From: Algoriphagus oliviformis
GTDB taxonomy: Bacteria; Bacteroidota; Bacteroidia; Cytophagales; Cyclobacteriaceae
Direction of reading: 5' to 3'
DNA length: 64,000 nucleotides
NCBI RefSeq assembly: GCF_017254915.1
Contig: NZ_JAFKCT010000002.1
Span: forward strand, 186,001-250,000
A model generated the notes under the pieces. That model was not told the origin of the DNA and ran no database searches. It saw only the letters and a program-made list of their open reading frames with translations. How positions within the stretch are numbered: position 1 is the stretch's first letter; the number at the start of each line of letters is the position of its first letter. Both the position numbers and the translations under genes were made by a program. Positions 62,019 to 64,000 of the stretch are shown here, piece by piece.

Positions 62019-63596
62019 ATGGCGAAATCTCTATGCCGGATAGTCATCAGTTTGCTGTTTTTCCTGCCGGGCTTTGCATCGGCGCTACAGGACACCATCC
62101 CTGAGGATTCGGCGGGATTTAGGGATTTCCTTGTTCTTCAAAAAGAAGTGCCCGGCCTTGGTGCCAGGTTTTTCGTGGCAGGCACCCGTACCCTTGACCT
62201 GAACACGCCGGACTCTGCCTATGGATTTGCGCAGGTGGATTCGGGCTATCTTTCTCCTATATATATCGACTTTCTACAGGCAGCGGAGCTGGAAGGCTTG
62301 CTCCTGTCGGATAGTGTCCCCTACCGACTGGACTACATGGTGCTGTCCGAGCCTGCCTCGGCGGCGGCGGCCAGGGAGTTTGTGGCGGGCCGGATCCGAA
62401 GCGGGGACTACCTGGTCAAGACCGGCCCGGAGGACGAGGTAGAGGACCTGGTGGCTTTGGCTTCCAACACGCGCTACGCTCCGGTGGAGAAGTTCAGGCT
62501 GAAATTCGTCTCCGACTATCGCTTGTTTGGCGTGACGCTGACGATTGTGTTCTTCTTTTTGGTGGCGATCATCATGATCACGAGCATGCTCATCATGAAG
62601 GCCGGGAAAAACAAACGGGAGAATCTCCAAAAGGAATACAGCAGGCTGATCGTCGATCCGCTGACTACTTTGCTTTTTGAAAAGGATCTCGGGGAAATCC
62701 AGGCCATGGACCAGTCTGAGCTGGATTCCTTTTTCCCAAAAAACCTGATGGCCAAGCCGCTGTACCAGCACGAGCTGATCGACAGCATCATCGGGCTAAA
62801 CAAAAAGATGAAGGGGGACTTCAAGGAAAAGCTCAAGGCGCTGTACAAGAAGCTCGGCCTTGACAAGCTTTCCGTCAAAATGCTCCACCACAAAAACTGG
62901 GATATGGCGACGATGGCTCTGGTGCAGATCAACGAAATGGATCTGGTGGAAGCGCTTCCTGAGGTGAAGAAGTTTACCAATTCCAAGAATTTCCATGTCC
63001 GCTCGATGGCGGTTTCCACTTTGCTCAACCTGTCGGAAAAGGTGGATTTGGTCTTCCTCAGAGACCAGACCTATCCGCTGTCGCATTGGCAGCAGATGAA
63101 CTACCTGAGGATTATCCGCTTTGTGAGCCCGCAAAAAGACCTTAAGCTGGGGATTCTGTTTGACTCAAAAAACAGGAGCATTCGTCTGTTTGGCATCAAG
63201 CTCGTCCGGATTCTCGGCAGGGTGGATATGATCGAGAAGCTGTCGGCACTGGCCGGCGGGGTGTCTGATGAGGAGAAAATCGAAATCCTTGAGACCTATG
63301 CCGCGCTGGGGGCCTACATGGAGTCGGCCTTTGTCAATGAGTGCCTGCGCTCCGAAAATCCCAGCCTGTCCCTGGCAGCGGCGAAGGCCGCTGCCGTGGT
63401 CGGTGACGCAGAATCTGCCGAGATCCTGCTCGAGCTGGTACAGTCAGAGACTGTTTTCCGGAACAAGCTTGCCTACCTCAAAGGCCTCTACGGGCTGGAT
63501 GCGGCGAGATTTGCCGAGTTTACTTCCAGCGACAGCCATCCTGAGCTACAGGATATCCGCGACCACATTCTAGACCCGATGCTGCAAAATGTATAG
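62019..63596 (+). CDS. HEAT-repeat membrane protein, secreted N-terminus
   Basis: A 525-residue protein: signal peptide (about 1-23), extracytoplasmic part to about 170, one membrane helix (GVTLTIVFFFLVAIIMITSM, about 176-198), and a cytoplasmic region with HEAT-like repeats from about 285 to the end (MAVSTLLNLSEKVDLVFL, ASLAAAKAAAVVGDAESAE-like pattern). It lies between a response regulator and a glycosyltransferase gene, and overlaps the latter by 8 bp. A scaffold that links the regulator to the transferase at the membrane is inferred. Confidence 0.8.
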   Translation: MAKSLCRIVISLLFFLPGFASALQDTIPEDSAGFRDFLVLQKEVPGLGARFFVAGTRTLDLNTPDSAYGFAQVDSGYLSPIYIDFLQAAELEGLLLSDSVPYRLDYMVLSEPASAAAAREFVAGRIRSGDYLVKTGPEDEVEDLVALASNTRYAPVEKFRLKFVSDYRLFGVTLTIVFFFLVAIIMITSMLIMKAGKNKRENLQKEYSRLIVDPLTTLLFEKDLGEIQAMDQSELDSFFPKNLMAKPLYQHELIDSIIGLNKKMKGDFKEKLKALYKKLGLDKLSVKMLHHKNWDMATMALVQINEMDLVEALPEVKKFTNSKNFHVRSMAVSTLLNLSEKVDLVFLRDQTYPLSHWQQMNYLRIIRFVSPQKDLKLGILFDSKNRSIRLFGIKLVRILGRVDMIEKLSALAGGVSDEEKIEILETYAALGAYMESAFVNECLRSENPSLSLAAAKAAAVVGDAESAEILLELVQSETVFRNKLAYLKGLYGLDAARFAEFTSSDSHPELQDIRDHILDPMLQNV

Positions 63597-64000
63597 TTTC
63601 CTTTTTTTCTTGATTTTGGAGATTTTCGGGTTGCTCTTTTTGGTGCTGAGCTTTTCGGTGATCGTTTTTTACTTCATCTTGATGGCACTGAGTGGCTTGG
63701 AGATGAGGGATTTTCTGCGCAAAAACCGCTTCGCCGACTATGGGGACATCATCACGTCGCCGATCGCGCCGGGCGTCTCGATCTTGGCTCCCGCATTCAA
63801 CGAGGGCCAAAGCATCGTCCAAAACGCCCAAAGTTTGCTCTCCCTTCACTACGGCAAGTTTGAGGTGATCCTGATCAACGACGGATCCAAAGACGACACG
63901 CTGGAAAAGCTGATCCGCTCCTTTGAGCTCGAAAAGACCAACTACGTCTACCATCCGGAGATCGAGACCAAGCCTGTGCGGGGTATCTATCGGTCCAAAA
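63589..64000 (+). CDS. Family 2 glycosyltransferase (partial, runs off the window)
   Basis: The first 137 residues of a GT2-type processive-like transferase. A long N-terminal hydrophobic helix (about 3-33) is followed by the GT-A domain: SILAPAFNEGQSIVQNAQS and the DGSKDDT motif that binds nucleotide-sugar. The start ATG 63589 overlaps the upstream stop by 8 bp. The layout resembles poly-beta-GlcNAc or cellulose synthase-type enzymes, but the diagnostic C-terminal part is missing. Confidence 0.85.
   Translation, partial: MYSFLFFLILEIFGLLFLVLSFSVIVFYFILMALSGLEMRDFLRKNRFADYGDIITSPIAPGVSILAPAFNEGQSIVQNAQSLLSLHYGKFEVILINDGSKDDTLEKLIRSFELEKTNYVYHPEIETKPVRGIYRSK

Noticed and set aside
1..64000. 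tRNA, rRNA, CRISPR, riboswitch or prophage elements
   Set aside because: No cloverleaf-like, rRNA or repeat-spacer arrays were seen in the gaps, and no integrase or phage genes are present.

Overview
This 64 kb window reads as chromosome of a Bacteroidota bacterium, most likely a member of the Cytophagales close to Cyclobacteriaceae. The reasons are the gene families (TonB receptor with STN domain plus DUF4249, DUF4159-MoxR-DUF58-DUF4175 operon, BACON-GH5, many Bacteroidota-style lipoproteins), the general lack of Shine-Dalgarno sequences, and a promoter-like site that fits the TTG / TAnnTTTG type. Genus is not determinable here. I see no rRNA, tRNA, CRISPR array, integrase, prophage or insertion sequence. 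The window is gene-dense and ordinary in gene content, but its intergenic gaps hold an unusual set of short-period repeats.

Layout. 1-7.7 kb: six-gene, tightly coupled operon (DUF4159, MoxR ATPase, DUF58, a BatA-like protein, DUF4175, membrane protein). 7.7-10.7 kb: GH30 lipoprotein and small proteins. 10.8-14.1 kb: TerC-like protein, then a divergent pair of glutaryl-CoA dehydrogenase and tryptophan 2,3-dioxygenase. 14.2-22.2 kb (minus): ChaN-like protein, SIS-domain protein, then three genes of planctomycete-style cytochrome type (membrane cytochrome with LRR, DUF1501, DUF1549/DUF1553). 22.7-28.3 kb: TonB receptor, DUF4249 lipoprotein and MG2-like protein joined by ATGA overlaps. 28.4-36.2 kb: two secreted proteins, long-chain acyl-CoA dehydrogenase and acyl-CoA ligase, MATE exporter, CorC-like protein, and a 35-residue lysine-rich ORF. 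36.2-41 kb (minus): cyclophilin, cytochrome c lipoprotein, large dehydrogenase-HEAT-cytochrome lipoprotein, diacylglycerol kinase. 41.3-43.8 kb: lipoprotein and BACON-GH5. 43.9-51.3 kb (minus): SH3-ChbG/YdjC deacetylase with a membrane partner, a WY-repeat surface protein with an MBL/beta-CASP hydrolase and a LOG-like protein, and a 63-residue membrane protein. 51.5-54.3 kb: 925-residue fusion protein. 54.8-61.4 kb (minus): M28 peptidase and three tandem amidohydrolase-fold proteins, two without the metal-binding histidines. 61.6-64 kb: response regulator, HEAT membrane protein, and a glycosyltransferase cut by the window edge.

The most unusual signal is a set of intergenic tracts with a strict 7-bp period (one has 8 bp). 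Each locus has its own unit sequence, yet the period is the same. They lie at 92-122, 176-250, 18287-18370, 34589-34609, 54681-54708, 54749-54769 and 56924-56972, with the 8-bp tract at 56873-56904. Several touch gene ends, and one has become the N-terminal coding sequence of the DUF4159 gene, where 3 x 7 bp gives a 7-residue peptide repeat. They recall the heptanucleotide STRR repeats of cyanobacteria. Other items worth checking are the lysine-rich mini-ORF with its own terminator, the amidohydrolase trio with two probable pseudoenzymes, and the SH3-ChbG/membrane-protein pair.
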